DNA of 24,541 nucleotides from Bacteroidales bacterium UBA6244 (GCA_002440885.1 DJVY01000114.1:15219-39759); one strand, 5' to 3'. Positions 1 to 8,829 are shown, counted from the stretch's first letter. The notes: generated by a model not told the origin, from the sequence alone. Numbers and translations are program-made.

Positions 1-1
1 G

Positions 2-1438
2 TATGTTACGCACAGTGCAAAGCCAGTGATTGCCAATCGGGAGGATATGATTATCCTACAGTCTGAGGGCAAGATAAAGGCCATTGATGTGCTGTGCAAA
101 TCGTGGCTTGGAGTACCGATTAAGCATAAAAACCAAGCTGTTGGCGCTGTGGTACTGCTCAATTATGACGAAGAAAAGGCTTTCGATGAGCAGGACCTGG
201 AAATGATGGAGGTTATAGCTTATTATCTCAGTCAGCTGCACAGTCGTTACGACTCCGACCGTCAGGTGCAGGAAGCTTTGGCTAAAGCTAAAGAATCGGA
301 TCATCTGAAGTCGACTTTTTTGGCTACCATGTCGCATGAGTTGCGCACACCCCTTAACGCCATCATTGGATTCAGTAGTTTGCTGGATGACAACATGAGT
401 AAGGAGGATGTGCTTGATTATGCACAAACCATTCACGAAAGTGGAGAACATTTGCTGAAAATTGTGCAGGATATTTTAAATATTACCCTACTTGAAGATG
501 GAAGCGTCCTCCCGAGCCCGGAAAATATCATGCTTTCCGACATCACGAGTGAACTGAAGCCGATGGTTACAGCCGAGCAATTTGAAATGCGAAAAGGTCA
601 TTTGGTAGTCAACTGGAATCAGATCGATCGGTTGGGTCATGTTGTTCTTGAAACAGATCGACAGATGCTGAAGCAGGTGCTTTTAAATCTTATTAAAAAC
701 TCATTGAAGTTTACCGAACAAGGTCATGTGGCTGTGGGATGCGATATGATTGAAGAGGGTGGGCAGCATTTTCTCAGGTTTTTTGTAAAAGATACCGGTA
801 TCGGGATAAATCCGGAGCAGCAAACTTATATTTTTGATGTTTTCAGACAGGTGGATGATACCTACACCCGTCGTTTTGGAGGTATCGGGGTAGGCCTCAC
901 CATCGCAGCTCGTCTGGTGAAAATGATGGGTGGGCGTATATGGCTTGAATCAAATTCCGGCCAGGGTACTCAGTTCTACTTCATCATTCCTGATAAACTC
1001 CGAATTGTGGCTACATCTCGTCAGGAAAAGGAGCTGGACGATGAAACGAATGTGGGAATAGATAACGATGGGAATAGAATAGCCTTAATAGTCGACGATG
1101 TAGAGAACTCCTTTCAACTCCTTTCAATTATGTTGTCAGAAATTGGCTTTAAGTCTGTTTGGGGGAAATCAGGTCACGAGGCTGTCCAAATATGTAAATC
1201 AAATCCAAATATTAGCGTGGTCATGATGGATTTGAAAATGCCCGGAATGGATGGCTATGAGGCCACACGATTAATTAAAAGGTTGTTTCCGGAGTTGCCG
1301 GTGGTAGCACAAACGGCGTATGCCATAATGGGCGACAGAGAAAAAGCCCTCGACGCCGGTTGCGATGAGTATCTTTCGAAACCAATTATGAAAGAACGTC
1401 TTCACGAAACTGTTAAAATGCTAGTGAAAGTGGATTGA
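2..1438 (+). CDS. Hybrid sensor histidine kinase (GAF-HisKA-HATPase-REC), 5' end cut off
   Basis: This is the C-terminal part of a hybrid two-component kinase. The reading frame is open to the left edge, so the GTG at 26 is not the true start and the N-terminus is missing. Residue numbers here count from codon 26. The end of a GAF domain covers about 1-75. A DHp domain follows with the H-box ATMSHELRTPLNAIIGF, phospho-His at about 104. The HATPase has an N-box (LNLIKNSLKF), a G1 box (DTGIGI) and a G2 box reading GGIGVGL instead of the usual GGTGLGL. A C-terminal receiver covers about 352-466, with the acidic pair DD at 357-358, phospho-acceptor D402 and K452 in SKPI. The last domain is a receiver, so the phosphate should pass on to an Hpt protein; a stand-alone Hpt lies at 23240-23587. 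The signal is unknown. The family call is firm; the ligand is not. Confidence 0.93.
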   Translation, partial: YVTHSAKPVIANREDMIILQSEGKIKAIDVLCKSWLGVPIKHKNQAVGAVVLLNYDEEKAFDEQDLEMMEVIAYYLSQLHSRYDSDRQVQEALAKAKESDHLKSTFLATMSHELRTPLNAIIGFSSLLDDNMSKEDVLDYAQTIHESGEHLLKIVQDILNITLLEDGSVLPSPENIMLSDITSELKPMVTAEQFEMRKGHLVVNWNQIDRLGHVVLETDRQMLKQVLLNLIKNSLKFTEQGHVAVGCDMIEEGGQHFLRFFVKDTGIGINPEQQTYIFDVFRQVDDTYTRRFGGIGVGLTIAARLVKMMGGRIWLESNSGQGTQFYFIIPDKLRIVATSRQEKELDDETNVGIDNDGNRIALIVDDVENSFQLLSIMLSEIGFKSVWGKSGHEAVQICKSNPNISVVMMDLKMPGMDGYEATRLIKRLFPELPVVAQTAYAIMGDREKALDAGCDEYLSKPIMKERLHETVKMLVKVD

Positions 1439-1496
1439 AACCTTATATTCGAACAAAAAAATGAGCTGTCCGCCTATTCATGCCAGCTTGCTTACT

Positions 1497-1504
1497 TACC
1501 TTTG
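1497..1504 (+). promoter_or_regulatory. Bacteroidota-type -7 box TACCTTTG
   Basis: This is an exact match to TAnnTTTG, 15 bases before the ATG at 1520. It predicts a very short leader. No convincing -33 TTG was found at the usual distance. It overlaps the alternative TTG start at 1502, which argues for the ATG as the real start. Confidence 0.5.
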
Positions 1505-1519
1505 CCAAAAAATTGTAAC

Positions 1520-4108
1520 ATGGCGTTTGTGCGCATTTTGTTGATTGGGTGCTTGTTTTTAAATTCCATTGCTTATGGGCAGGTTTTTAAAACTAATAAG
1601 GAAACCAAGGCTTTGATCAGTTATGCTACTTTGTCCGATGATCAGCCTGGTAGCCTGATGTGGTCAACGCTGGCAGCTTCTTTCAATGTTTATCTAAAGG
1701 ACATCAAAATTAACATTTCCGGTCAGCTGGATATGCAGGTTTTGCACGAAAACGACGGGAGGTATACGCTGCAGATGCGGTTTCGTCGTCAGGATATCTC
1801 GGGCAACCTGACTTTTGAGGGGTTTGACGTTGACAGCTTGTTGTGGCCTGAGGTAGTAGTTGCTAATATTGAGTTCTATAACGGCCGTCATGCGCGGGGA
1901 AGTCTGGCTGTTTCGTGTTTTACAAATGGCCAGTGGGCTAATGTTGACGTAACCGGGTTCCTGAGTCATAGCATCGGAGAAATAGATGTGCGCGCTGTAA
2001 ATGAGAAGTTTGCCTATCAGCAAAGTCAGCCAGTGGCACTAAAAAAGTGGATCGATCTGGTTTTCTCTTATTATTCCTTTTCTACTTTGCTCATGGAGTT
2101 AAACGCCAAATACGAAACCTTTGCTTCCGATAGCAAACGATCCCTCGAAAACCTGTTACTCGACCGTATTGAGATTGCCCGTTTATCGCATTTATTTGAA
2201 CACTGGAATGGTTTCCGCGTGTTGCATATCGACCGTGTTGATCCAAAGAAGGTGGAAGCCTCGTGGGCCAGAATCAGTCGTTATGAAAAAAGGGTGACCA
2301 CACTGAGTATGGAGCATAAGGAGGGGAATGAGCCTGAGCAATCGTTTCAGGTGGAGGCGTTTTGTTCGGCGCTGACCTCCCTGAGCAATTATTATCTCTT
2401 CCAATCTAAACAAATGCAGCCTGCACAGGCATCGGCCTGGCTACAGATGGTTTCCATTGCACAGAGCGATGATGAAATGGAGATCATCAAAACAGCACTC
2501 CCTATAGAAATTGTGACCGAAATTGGTCGATGTGCCTACCGCTCGTTCGTTATGGCCGGTGAGGCTGAGGTTGACAAGGGGGATTATGCCGGGGCTTTGC
2601 TTTTGTTAAGGAATGCGACCCAAGTGGTTGAGCAGTTGAATGTAGGCTCAGACCGTTTTTTTCAACAGGTTTATTTGCAGGCTTTTGACGGCGTGGCCGG
2701 CTCGTATTTAAAAGTCGGACGGATGGCTCTGGCTAATGGAAATACGGGTTTGGCTAGTTCCTATTTCCAAAAAGCCTATGATATGATTGACCTGAACGAA
2801 TCTTTTTATTTGAGCTTTGAAGCACAGGATTCGGCCCTGCCCGTTTTGTTAAACGAAATCGGCGAAATCGGCAAAATGTCGCCAGTCCTTTTTCTCCCCG
2901 AATCAGGTCTTTACCACTTTAACGTATGCCTTCCTTTGGTTGAAAAGTTTGGAAGTGATTGTAAGGAAGCTTTTTATGTGGATTTTTCTACTTCATGCCT
3001 GTGCCTTTTTAACCTGCATGCTGATACCCTTGAGTTGATGATTTCTGATGGTCAGTATCCGGATGCTGCTAACCAGATGGCGGTCATCAATAGGTTTTAT
3101 TTGAAATACAAGGTTTACCTTGTGGGAAAGGAAGATCGTGTTTTGATGTTAGCGGAGCAGTTGTTTCAAATCAATCTGGCGCAGAGCGATGAGCTGCTTA
3201 AAGCGCAACAACCCCGTGTGGCTCTCGATCAGCTGCTTTTGGCTTCAGATATCGGAAATTGGCTGCCTGAATATGCCAGGAATGAAATAAATCAACGGCT
3301 CGAAACGGTGTCCACTGCACTGATAACAGAGCGGATTGAAAAAGTGAGATACCACATCTGGGCACTCAGGCTCGACGAGGCCAGAACGCTGCTTTCAGAA
3401 ACCGAAGAAATTGAAAGACGGTATCTGAAAGGGAGAAATACCGGAATCGTAAACCTGATTGCAGAGGTCTACCATGAATTGGATAGCAGGAAGTGCCTGG
3501 TTGTGCAGCAAAAAGTAGATAATGGGGTAGCCGAGATACGAACAGCACTCAAAAACAAATCCTATGCGTCTGCTGTGAAAGCTTTTCAATCCATTCAAAA
3601 CATACTATCCGAAAATGCTGAATGTGAAACAAACCTACGGCTTTACAATTTTGTAGAGCCTACCTGCCTCCATTTGGTTTATTATCTCGAGCAATTCGAG
3701 TTCCTGAAAAAACAGCTGTATAATCAAGGATATGTCCTGTTTATCGACGGGTACGTCGAATTGAGTAATTTTGTGCAGACAGAGCGTCTCGATACCATCG
3801 GCATTGAAATGGTGGGGTTGTCCACTTTTGTCAGTAGCCAGCATTTACCTATCCTGACCTTGTATACAGGTGAATATTTTGCCGAAAAGGGACAATATAG
3901 GAAAGCGCTAGAATTTGCCCATATGGCGAAAAAACAGGGGGGATCAAGAAAGGAATCCAGACGATTGCAAACTCAAATTGCCGCCGGATTGGCTCAGGCT
4001 GATAAGGCATCAGCGAAAAGCGTAGATGAAGCACTCGACGAATATGTCGCTAACGATCACTGGTTCAGTCATTTTAAGTTGGTTTACCGAAAAAACCGCC
4101 TCCTTTAA
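1520..4108 (+). CDS. Large secreted protein with TPR-like segments, function unknown
   Basis: A protein of 862 residues that I do not recognise. It begins with a clear Sec signal peptide (MAFVRILLIGCLFLNSIAYG, likely cleaved before Q), so it acts in the periplasm or at the cell surface. The first ~150 mature residues are beta-rich with many polar and aromatic residues. The remainder is mostly helical. It contains pieces that look like TPR units, for example GNTGLASSYFQKAYDMI in the middle and KGQYRKALEFAHMAKKQ near the C-terminus. No enzyme motif, lipobox, membrane anchor or type IX sorting domain was seen; the end is basic (KLVYRKNRLL). An in-frame TTG at 1502 would add six residues, but it lies inside the predicted promoter. 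The gene follows the hybrid kinase by about 80 bases and has its own promoter, so a functional link is only a guess. Confidence 0.8.
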   Translation: MAFVRILLIGCLFLNSIAYGQVFKTNKETKALISYATLSDDQPGSLMWSTLAASFNVYLKDIKINISGQLDMQVLHENDGRYTLQMRFRRQDISGNLTFEGFDVDSLLWPEVVVANIEFYNGRHARGSLAVSCFTNGQWANVDVTGFLSHSIGEIDVRAVNEKFAYQQSQPVALKKWIDLVFSYYSFSTLLMELNAKYETFASDSKRSLENLLLDRIEIARLSHLFEHWNGFRVLHIDRVDPKKVEASWARISRYEKRVTTLSMEHKEGNEPEQSFQVEAFCSALTSLSNYYLFQSKQMQPAQASAWLQMVSIAQSDDEMEIIKTALPIEIVTEIGRCAYRSFVMAGEAEVDKGDYAGALLLLRNATQVVEQLNVGSDRFFQQVYLQAFDGVAGSYLKVGRMALANGNTGLASSYFQKAYDMIDLNESFYLSFEAQDSALPVLLNEIGEIGKMSPVLFLPESGLYHFNVCLPLVEKFGSDCKEAFYVDFSTSCLCLFNLHADTLELMISDGQYPDAANQMAVINRFYLKYKVYLVGKEDRVLMLAEQLFQINLAQSDELLKAQQPRVALDQLLLASDIGNWLPEYARNEINQRLETVSTALITERIEKVRYHIWALRLDEARTLLSETEEIERRYLKGRNTGIVNLIAEVYHELDSRKCLVVQQKVDNGVAEIRTALKNKSYASAVKAFQSIQNILSENAECETNLRLYNFVEPTCLHLVYYLEQFEFLKKQLYNQGYVLFIDGYVELSNFVQTERLDTIGIEMVGLSTFVSSQHLPILTLYTGEYFAEKGQYRKALEFAHMAKKQGGSRKESRRLQTQIAAGLAQADKASAKSVDEALDEYVANDHWFSHFKLVYRKNRLL

Positions 4109-4228
4109 GTTCCTGTTTGAGTAAAAATGTTTATTTTTATCCGATCGTAAAACTCCTGATACAACAGCTTTAATGGCTTGGTTTGTAAGGTTAGATTTAA
4201 AAGAAATTAATTGTAAAAAATAATATAG

Positions 4229-4963
4229 ATGACAAAAAGACTTTTACTGATCAGTAACTCCACGATGGTGGGGGAGCCCTATCTTGAATGGCCAAAAACT
4301 TATATTTCCGACTTCCTGAAAAAAAATGGTATCAAACGGGTGACCTTTGTGCCTTATGCCGGGGTAGGCCTTAATTCCGAAAGCCTGGAGAAATCATACG
4401 ATAGCTATCTCGAAAGGGTTTCCGGCGTGTTGAGTACGATGGGTTTTGACACCGAGTCGGTACATCAGGCAAACGATCCGGTAGCCATGATTAATGCTGC
4501 TGAAGCCATTGCCGTAGGAGGAGGAAACACTTTCCATTTGGTGGCTGAAATGCACCGAACCGGTATCATGGAGGCGATTAAAATAAAAGCGGAGAATGGA
4601 ACACCTTACATGGGATGGAGTGCCGGCAGCAACGTGGCTTGTCCCTCGCTCATGACAACAAACGACATGCCTATCATTCAGCCTGCGAGCTTTAACTGCT
4701 TAAATCTGATCCCGTTTCAGATAAATCCCCATTACCTGGATGCCAATCCGGAAGGACATGGAGGTGAAACACGGCAGCAGCGCATCGAGGAGTTTCTTGT
4801 GGTGAACAAAAAGAAAATTGTTTTAGGCTTGCGCGAAGCCAGCTTGCTGCTGGTGGAGAATGATCAGATGAAATTGCTCGGAAGCCGTCCGGCGCGCTTG
4901 TTCGCTTTTAATCGCACTCCCGAAGAATACCCGGAAGGTAGCGACTTGAGTTTCTTGCTTTAA
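4229..4963 (+). CDS. pepE: Peptidase E (alpha-aspartyl dipeptidase, family S51)
   Basis: A cytosolic dipeptidase that hydrolyses dipeptides with an N-terminal aspartate. The 244-residue length fits the family. The nucleophile elbow GWSAGSN places Ser131, after the glycine-rich AVGGGNTF loop near 95-102. The likely His is H168 in INPHYLD, and E203 in GLREAS fits the third residue of the triad known from Salmonella PepE. The region GHGGETRQQRI is also typical of the family. The start ATG follows an AT-rich leader without a Shine-Dalgarno sequence, as is usual in this phylum. The next gene, a DUF4251 protein, begins 18 bases downstream, so the two are probably co-transcribed, although no shared role is obvious. 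The 120 bases upstream hold no exact TAnnTTTG box. Confidence 0.93.
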   Translation: MTKRLLLISNSTMVGEPYLEWPKTYISDFLKKNGIKRVTFVPYAGVGLNSESLEKSYDSYLERVSGVLSTMGFDTESVHQANDPVAMINAAEAIAVGGGNTFHLVAEMHRTGIMEAIKIKAENGTPYMGWSAGSNVACPSLMTTNDMPIIQPASFNCLNLIPFQINPHYLDANPEGHGGETRQQRIEEFLVVNKKKIVLGLREASLLLVENDQMKLLGSRPARLFAFNRTPEEYPEGSDLSFLL

Positions 4964-4981
4964 ACTAAAAAAACAACTGCG

Positions 4982-5542
4982 ATGAATACATTATTTTTGA
5001 AAAGCACATTGGTTTTAGTCCTGTTAGCAGGTGGTTTTGTCGGTTTGTACGGACAAAACACTTCGTCTGAAAAAGAAACCAAAAAACAGCAGAGAGAAGA
5101 AAAAAAGCTGGCAGCCAAAGCGCAGGAAGAAGCGCAGTGGCTTCAGTACCAGGAATTGGCCAGAAATAAAAACTTCGTGGTTGAAATTACACAGATAGGT
5201 GACAACAATAGCTTTTCGGGGCGGCTCAACTTTTTGTACGTACACAACGACTCTGTAACTTTTCAAGTACCCACTTATGGGCCTTTCAGCACCAACGGAC
5301 TTGGCGGAATGACCATAAACGGCTGGATTACAAACTACAAATACACTCCTCCTGCAAAAAGCAATAAGCCCATATTCATCGAGTTTGATATTCAGGCGAA
5401 AAACAGGTCAGGTTTTTTAAATGTAGACCTTACAGTATATGGCGATGGAACGGCCGTTGTTTCTATGGGCGTTGACTTCTCAGGAAATTTTATGGATCCG
5501 GCCTCTTCTCAGATTATTCGCGGTGCTGACATGCGTGATTAA
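4982..5542 (+). CDS. DUF4251 family secreted protein
   Basis: A protein of 186 residues with an N-terminal signal peptide (hydrophobic core LVLVLLAGGFVGL, cleavage likely after YG). A short, highly charged Lys/Glu/Gln-rich linker follows (about 30-60, possibly coiled-coil), and then a beta-rich domain matching DUF4251, a family known mainly from Bacteroidota. Recognisable pieces are the conserved hydrophobic/Tyr strand LNFLYVHNDSVTFQVP, the Gly-rich turn and the final strand VSMGVDFSGNF. No catalytic residues are evident, and the family has no established function. It is the second gene after pepE. Its stop codon overlaps the stop of the convergent transporter gene: TAA at 5540-5542 here, TAA read from 5541-5539 on the other strand. 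Confidence 0.85.
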   Translation: MNTLFLKSTLVLVLLAGGFVGLYGQNTSSEKETKKQQREEKKLAAKAQEEAQWLQYQELARNKNFVVEITQIGDNNSFSGRLNFLYVHNDSVTFQVPTYGPFSTNGLGGMTINGWITNYKYTPPAKSNKPIFIEFDIQAKNRSGFLNVDLTVYGDGTAVVSMGVDFSGNFMDPASSQIIRGADMRD

Positions 5543-6447
5543 GTGTTTGGGCGACTGGTTTTTGACTTAAAATGTAACTGTGCCACTATCAGGCCGGCAA
5601 GCATAAGCAGGCCACCCGCTATTTGCTGAAGAGAAAGTTTTTCGTGGAGAATAATCCATCCGCCTATGGCAGCGAACAGAGCTTCCAGACTGAGAATTAT
5701 AGCGGCGTGGGCAGGAAGTGCCTTGCGTTGGCCAACTATTTGTAAGGTATAGGCCACACCCACCGACATCAGTCCACCGTAAAGTATAGGGATGCCGGCC
5801 TCCACAACCTGCGACAATTGTGTTTGCTCGCTTATCGACGAAACGGCCAGACTGAGGACGCCAGTTACGGCGAATTGAATAGCCGCCAGAAGGAGCACGT
5901 CTGTTTTATTGGAATAATATCCAATGATTATCAGATGAATAGCCCAAAAAAGAGCACTGGCCAGAACCAGTAAATCGCCCGGGTTTATGCTAAACCCTGA
6001 CCTTACAGAAAGTAAATACAAGCCAACAACAGCCAGCACTGCCCCGATCCATGTTTGGGTGTTTAGCCTTTCACCGGCCAACAAACCCAACAAAGGCACA
6101 ATGATAACATATAAGCTGGTGATAAAGCCACCGTTAGAGGCAGTGGTATATACCATCCCCACTTGTTGTAACGAAGCGGCTATAAATAAAATAATTCCGG
6201 CGATGAGCCCGGCTATAAGAGGATTTAAGCGTATTTGTCCGTTGGGTTTTGGTTTTGGTTTTAAGAATAAAATTAGCGGCAATAAGCTCAAACTACCTAG
6301 AATGAAACGAATTCCGTTAAAAGCAAACGGACCAATGCTCTCCATGCCTGCCCGTTGTGCAACGAAAGCCAGTCCCCAAATGATTGAGGTGAGCAACAAG
6401 AGTGCTTCATGTCCCAGCACTGAGGAGGTAAAGGATTTCTTTTTCAC
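5539..6447 (-). CDS. EamA-family (DMT superfamily) membrane transporter
   Basis: An inner-membrane carrier of the drug/metabolite transporter superfamily; the substrate cannot be told from sequence. From the GTG at 6447 it has 302 residues, the normal family length, with about ten hydrophobic helices arranged as two EamA repeats. The first repeat begins ALLLLTSIIWGLAFVAQR. The second holds GDLLVLASALFWAIHLIIIG and ends with the typical SLEALFAAIGGWIILHEKLS segment before the last helix. The frame stays open further upstream, to an ATG at 6573 or 6510, but the residues added there (Cys, His, Phe and Tyr rich) do not look like transporter sequence, so the GTG is preferred; this remains uncertain. 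The gene converges on the DUF4251 gene with overlapping stops and diverges from serC. Confidence 0.88.
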   Translation of the reverse strand: MKKKSFTSSVLGHEALLLLTSIIWGLAFVAQRAGMESIGPFAFNGIRFILGSLSLLPLILFLKPKPKPNGQIRLNPLIAGLIAGIILFIAASLQQVGMVYTTASNGGFITSLYVIIVPLLGLLAGERLNTQTWIGAVLAVVGLYLLSVRSGFSINPGDLLVLASALFWAIHLIIIGYYSNKTDVLLLAAIQFAVTGVLSLAVSSISEQTQLSQVVEAGIPILYGGLMSVGVAYTLQIVGQRKALPAHAAIILSLEALFAAIGGWIILHEKLSLQQIAGGLLMLAGLIVAQLHFKSKTSRPNT

Positions 6448-6764
6448 GACTAAAAAAAAGCGAAAATAGTAAGTTGTTTGATGTAGCGATACAAATTGTG
6501 CAATTTCCATATCAGAAAAGTGACACCATATTTTATTAGGTCGAAGCCCGGGAGATTTGCAGCGGAAATCCAAAATAACGGAAGTCTTTCTTTAGGACTA
6601 AATCTATTGTTATTGTTTTCACATGACAATGGTAAATTTGAAAGATAAAAGTGTTAAAATAGCTAAAAGCTTTGTAATTAGAAACATTCTAAGTTAAAAA
6701 AATAACAAAAATTGATCTTTTGTCTCTATCTTTGCCTCACGTTGAACTTATAAATTCTGAACAA
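6448..6764. other. Intergenic region between divergent EamA and serC genes
   Basis: About 317 bases, AT-rich towards serC. It holds the serC promoter box at 6727-6734. If the transporter starts at the upstream ATGs (6510 or 6573) part of this becomes coding. No RNA gene, riboswitch or strong hairpin was seen. Confidence 0.5.
6727..6734 (+). promoter_or_regulatory. -7 box TATCTTTG for the serC cluster
   Basis: An exact TAnnTTTG match 30 bases before the serC ATG at 6765. The upstream 60 bases are strongly A/T-rich; no well-spaced -33 TTTG is obvious. It lies downstream of the alternative TTG codon at 6720, which rules that codon out as a start for transcripts from this promoter. Confidence 0.55.
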
Positions 6765-7838
6765 ATGAAAAAACATAATTTCTATGCCGGACCATCCATT
6801 CTTCCGGAGTTTACTATTGAAAATACTGCCAAAGCCATTACCGATTTTGCAGGAACAGGTTTGTCGCTTATGGAGATTTCGCACCGCAGCAAGGAATTTA
6901 TTGCCGTTATGGACGAAGCAGTTGCTCTTTTTAAAGAACTCTTAAATATTCCCGAAGGCTATAGTGTTCTGTTTCTGGGAGGAGGGGCAAGTACCCAATT
7001 TGCCATGATTCCGTTTAACTTGTTACAAACCAAAGCCGCTTATCTGAACACCGGCGTCTGGGCTAAAAAAGCTATAAAGGAAGCCAAGTTGTTTGGTGAA
7101 GTAAACGTGGTGGCTTCTTCTGAAGACAAAAACTTTAATTACATCCCAAAAAATTTCACCATCCCAACCGATGCTGATTATTTTCACATTACAACCAACA
7201 ATACCATCTACGGCACAGAAATAAAAACAGACATTGATTCTCCCATTCCCTTGGTGGCCGATATGTCATCAGATATTTTTAGTCGCCCTGTAGATATTTC
7301 GAAATATGCCCTTATTTATGGTGGAGCACAAAAGAATTTAGCTCCTGCCGGGGTTACCTTCGTTATTGTTCGCAACGATATCCTTGGAAAGGTATCACGT
7401 GTTATTCCTACCATGCTCAGTTATCAAACACATATTGAAGGAGAAAGTATGTTTAATACACCACCTGTTGTGCCTGTATATGCCGCTTTGCAAACTTTGT
7501 TGTGGCTTAAAAACAACGGTGGCGTAAGCCAAATGCAAAAGATAAACATCGAAAAAGCTGCCTTACTTTACAATGAAATTGATCGCAATCCATTGTTTAA
7601 AGCTACCGTTATAAATCCGGAAGACAGGTCGTTGATGAATATTTGTTTCGTGATGAACGATGGCCACGAAGACAAAGAAAAAGCCTTTATGGATTATGCA
7701 ACTGCTCAGGGAATGATTGGCTTAAAAGGCCACCGTTCAGTTGGCGGATTCCGCGCTTCTACCTACAATGCTCTGCCCATTGAAAGCGTGAAAGCGCTCG
7801 TTGAAACTATGCAGGAGTTTGAAAATCAATACAAATAA
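6765..7838 (+). CDS. serC: Phosphoserine aminotransferase
   Basis: A PLP enzyme that converts 3-phosphohydroxypyruvate plus glutamate to phosphoserine; it can also serve the 4-phosphohydroxythreonine step of PLP synthesis. From the ATG at 6765 it has 357 residues, typical for SerC. Visible motifs: the N-terminus HNFYAGPSILP, the substrate loop SLMEISHRSKEF, the cofactor-phosphate loop LGGGASTQFA (71-80) and the PLP lysine K190 in YGGAQKNLAPAG. HRSVGGFRASTYNA near the C-terminus holds family-conserved Arg residues for substrate binding. The longer frame from a TTG at 6720 adds residues that precede the conserved start and would lie upstream of the promoter, so it is rejected. serA follows after 29 bases, making an operon for the first two committed serine steps. 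Confidence 0.97.
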   Translation: MKKHNFYAGPSILPEFTIENTAKAITDFAGTGLSLMEISHRSKEFIAVMDEAVALFKELLNIPEGYSVLFLGGGASTQFAMIPFNLLQTKAAYLNTGVWAKKAIKEAKLFGEVNVVASSEDKNFNYIPKNFTIPTDADYFHITTNNTIYGTEIKTDIDSPIPLVADMSSDIFSRPVDISKYALIYGGAQKNLAPAGVTFVIVRNDILGKVSRVIPTMLSYQTHIEGESMFNTPPVVPVYAALQTLLWLKNNGGVSQMQKINIEKAALLYNEIDRNPLFKATVINPEDRSLMNICFVMNDGHEDKEKAFMDYATAQGMIGLKGHRSVGGFRASTYNALPIESVKALVETMQEFENQYK

Positions 7839-7867
7839 ATTATAATTAAAGACTAAAGCTTACTAAC

Positions 7868-8788
7868 ATGACAAAAGTTTTAATTGCTACCGATAAGCCT
7901 TTTGCTTCAGGAGCTGTAAAGCAAATAAGTAACGTTTTAACCGATGCGGGTTTCGAGTATGCATTCTTGGAAAAATACACTGATGTGCAGCAATTGTTAG
8001 ACGCAGTAGCGGATGCGGAGGCTATTATCATCAGGAGCGACATCATCGATGAGGCTGTTATTAAAGCCGCTCCCAAGTTAAAAATTGTAGTGCGTGCCGG
8101 AGCCGGCTACGACAATGTAGACCTGAAAGCGGCTACCGATCACCAGGTGGTGGTGATGAATACCCCTGGACAGAATTCTAACGCCGTAGCTGAATTGGCT
8201 TTGGGCATGATGGTGTATCAGGCACGAAATCACTTTAACGGCACTTCAGGTACTGAGCTTATGGGAAAAAAACTGGGTATCCATGCCTATGGCAACGTAG
8301 GAAAGCATGTGGCCCGCATTGCCAAAGGTTTTGGAATGGAAGTGTGTGCCTTTGATCCCTATGTGAAAGCTGAAATGATGATTGCAGATGGCGTCGGGTG
8401 TGTCGAAAAACTGGAAGATCTGTATGCGCAATGCGATTACATCAGTTTGCATATTCCGGCTACCAACGAAACCAAGAAATCAATTGGTTACGAACTGCTT
8501 TCAAAAACAAAGAAAGGTGCTATGCTGGTTAATACTGCCCGCAAGGAGGTTATCGACGAAGAGGGTATGTTGAAGTGGTTTGCCGAATCGGATTCTTTTA
8601 AATATGTCTCTGATATTGCTCCCGACCAAAAACAACAGTTCGAGGAAAAGTATGGAAACCGCTGTTTCTTTACCCCTAAGAAAATGGGGGCACAGACATC
8701 CGAGGCCAACAACAACGCCGGAGTTGCAGCTGCCCGTCAAATCATTAACTTTATCAATAAAGGGGATATCACTTTTAAGGTAAACTAA
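7868..8788 (+). CDS. serA: D-3-phosphoglycerate dehydrogenase, short form without ACT domain
   Basis: It oxidises 3-phosphoglycerate to 3-phosphohydroxypyruvate, the substrate of SerC just upstream. At 306 residues it contains only the substrate- and NAD-binding domains; no ACT or ASB domain follows, so classic serine feedback through ACT is not expected. Motifs: VVRAGAGYDNVD (75-86), NTPGQNSNAVAEL (98-110), the Rossmann loop GIHAYGNVG (137-145, Ala where the first Gly of GxGxxG is usual) and catalytic Arg R225 in VNTARKE. The segment that normally reads P-H-x-G reads TPKKMGAQTSEA, so Lys271 stands in the place of the catalytic His. From memory, Bacteroidota SerA proteins share this feature, so it is probably a clade trait rather than decay. 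A long perfect hairpin follows the stop. Confidence 0.93.
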   Translation: MTKVLIATDKPFASGAVKQISNVLTDAGFEYAFLEKYTDVQQLLDAVADAEAIIIRSDIIDEAVIKAAPKLKIVVRAGAGYDNVDLKAATDHQVVVMNTPGQNSNAVAELALGMMVYQARNHFNGTSGTELMGKKLGIHAYGNVGKHVARIAKGFGMEVCAFDPYVKAEMMIADGVGCVEKLEDLYAQCDYISLHIPATNETKKSIGYELLSKTKKGAMLVNTARKEVIDEEGMLKWFAESDSFKYVSDIAPDQKQQFEEKYGNRCFFTPKKMGAQTSEANNNAGVAAARQIINFINKGDITFKVN

Positions 8789-8829
8789 TCTCCTGTATAG
8801 TTGCCTGAATTATAACTACAAAAACTTTG

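Noticed and set aside
1502..1519. TTG start six codons upstream for the secreted protein
   Set aside because: It falls within the TACCTTTG promoter box, and the signal peptide is complete from the ATG at 1520.
5987..6469. Open frame of 160 codons opposite the EamA gene
   Set aside because: The transporter shows clear helices and family motifs; the opposite frame is Lys/Pro-rich with no recognisable fold.
6720..6764. TTG start 15 codons upstream for serC
   Set aside because: The promoter box at 6727-6734 lies downstream of it, and the conserved SerC N-terminus begins at the ATG at 6765.
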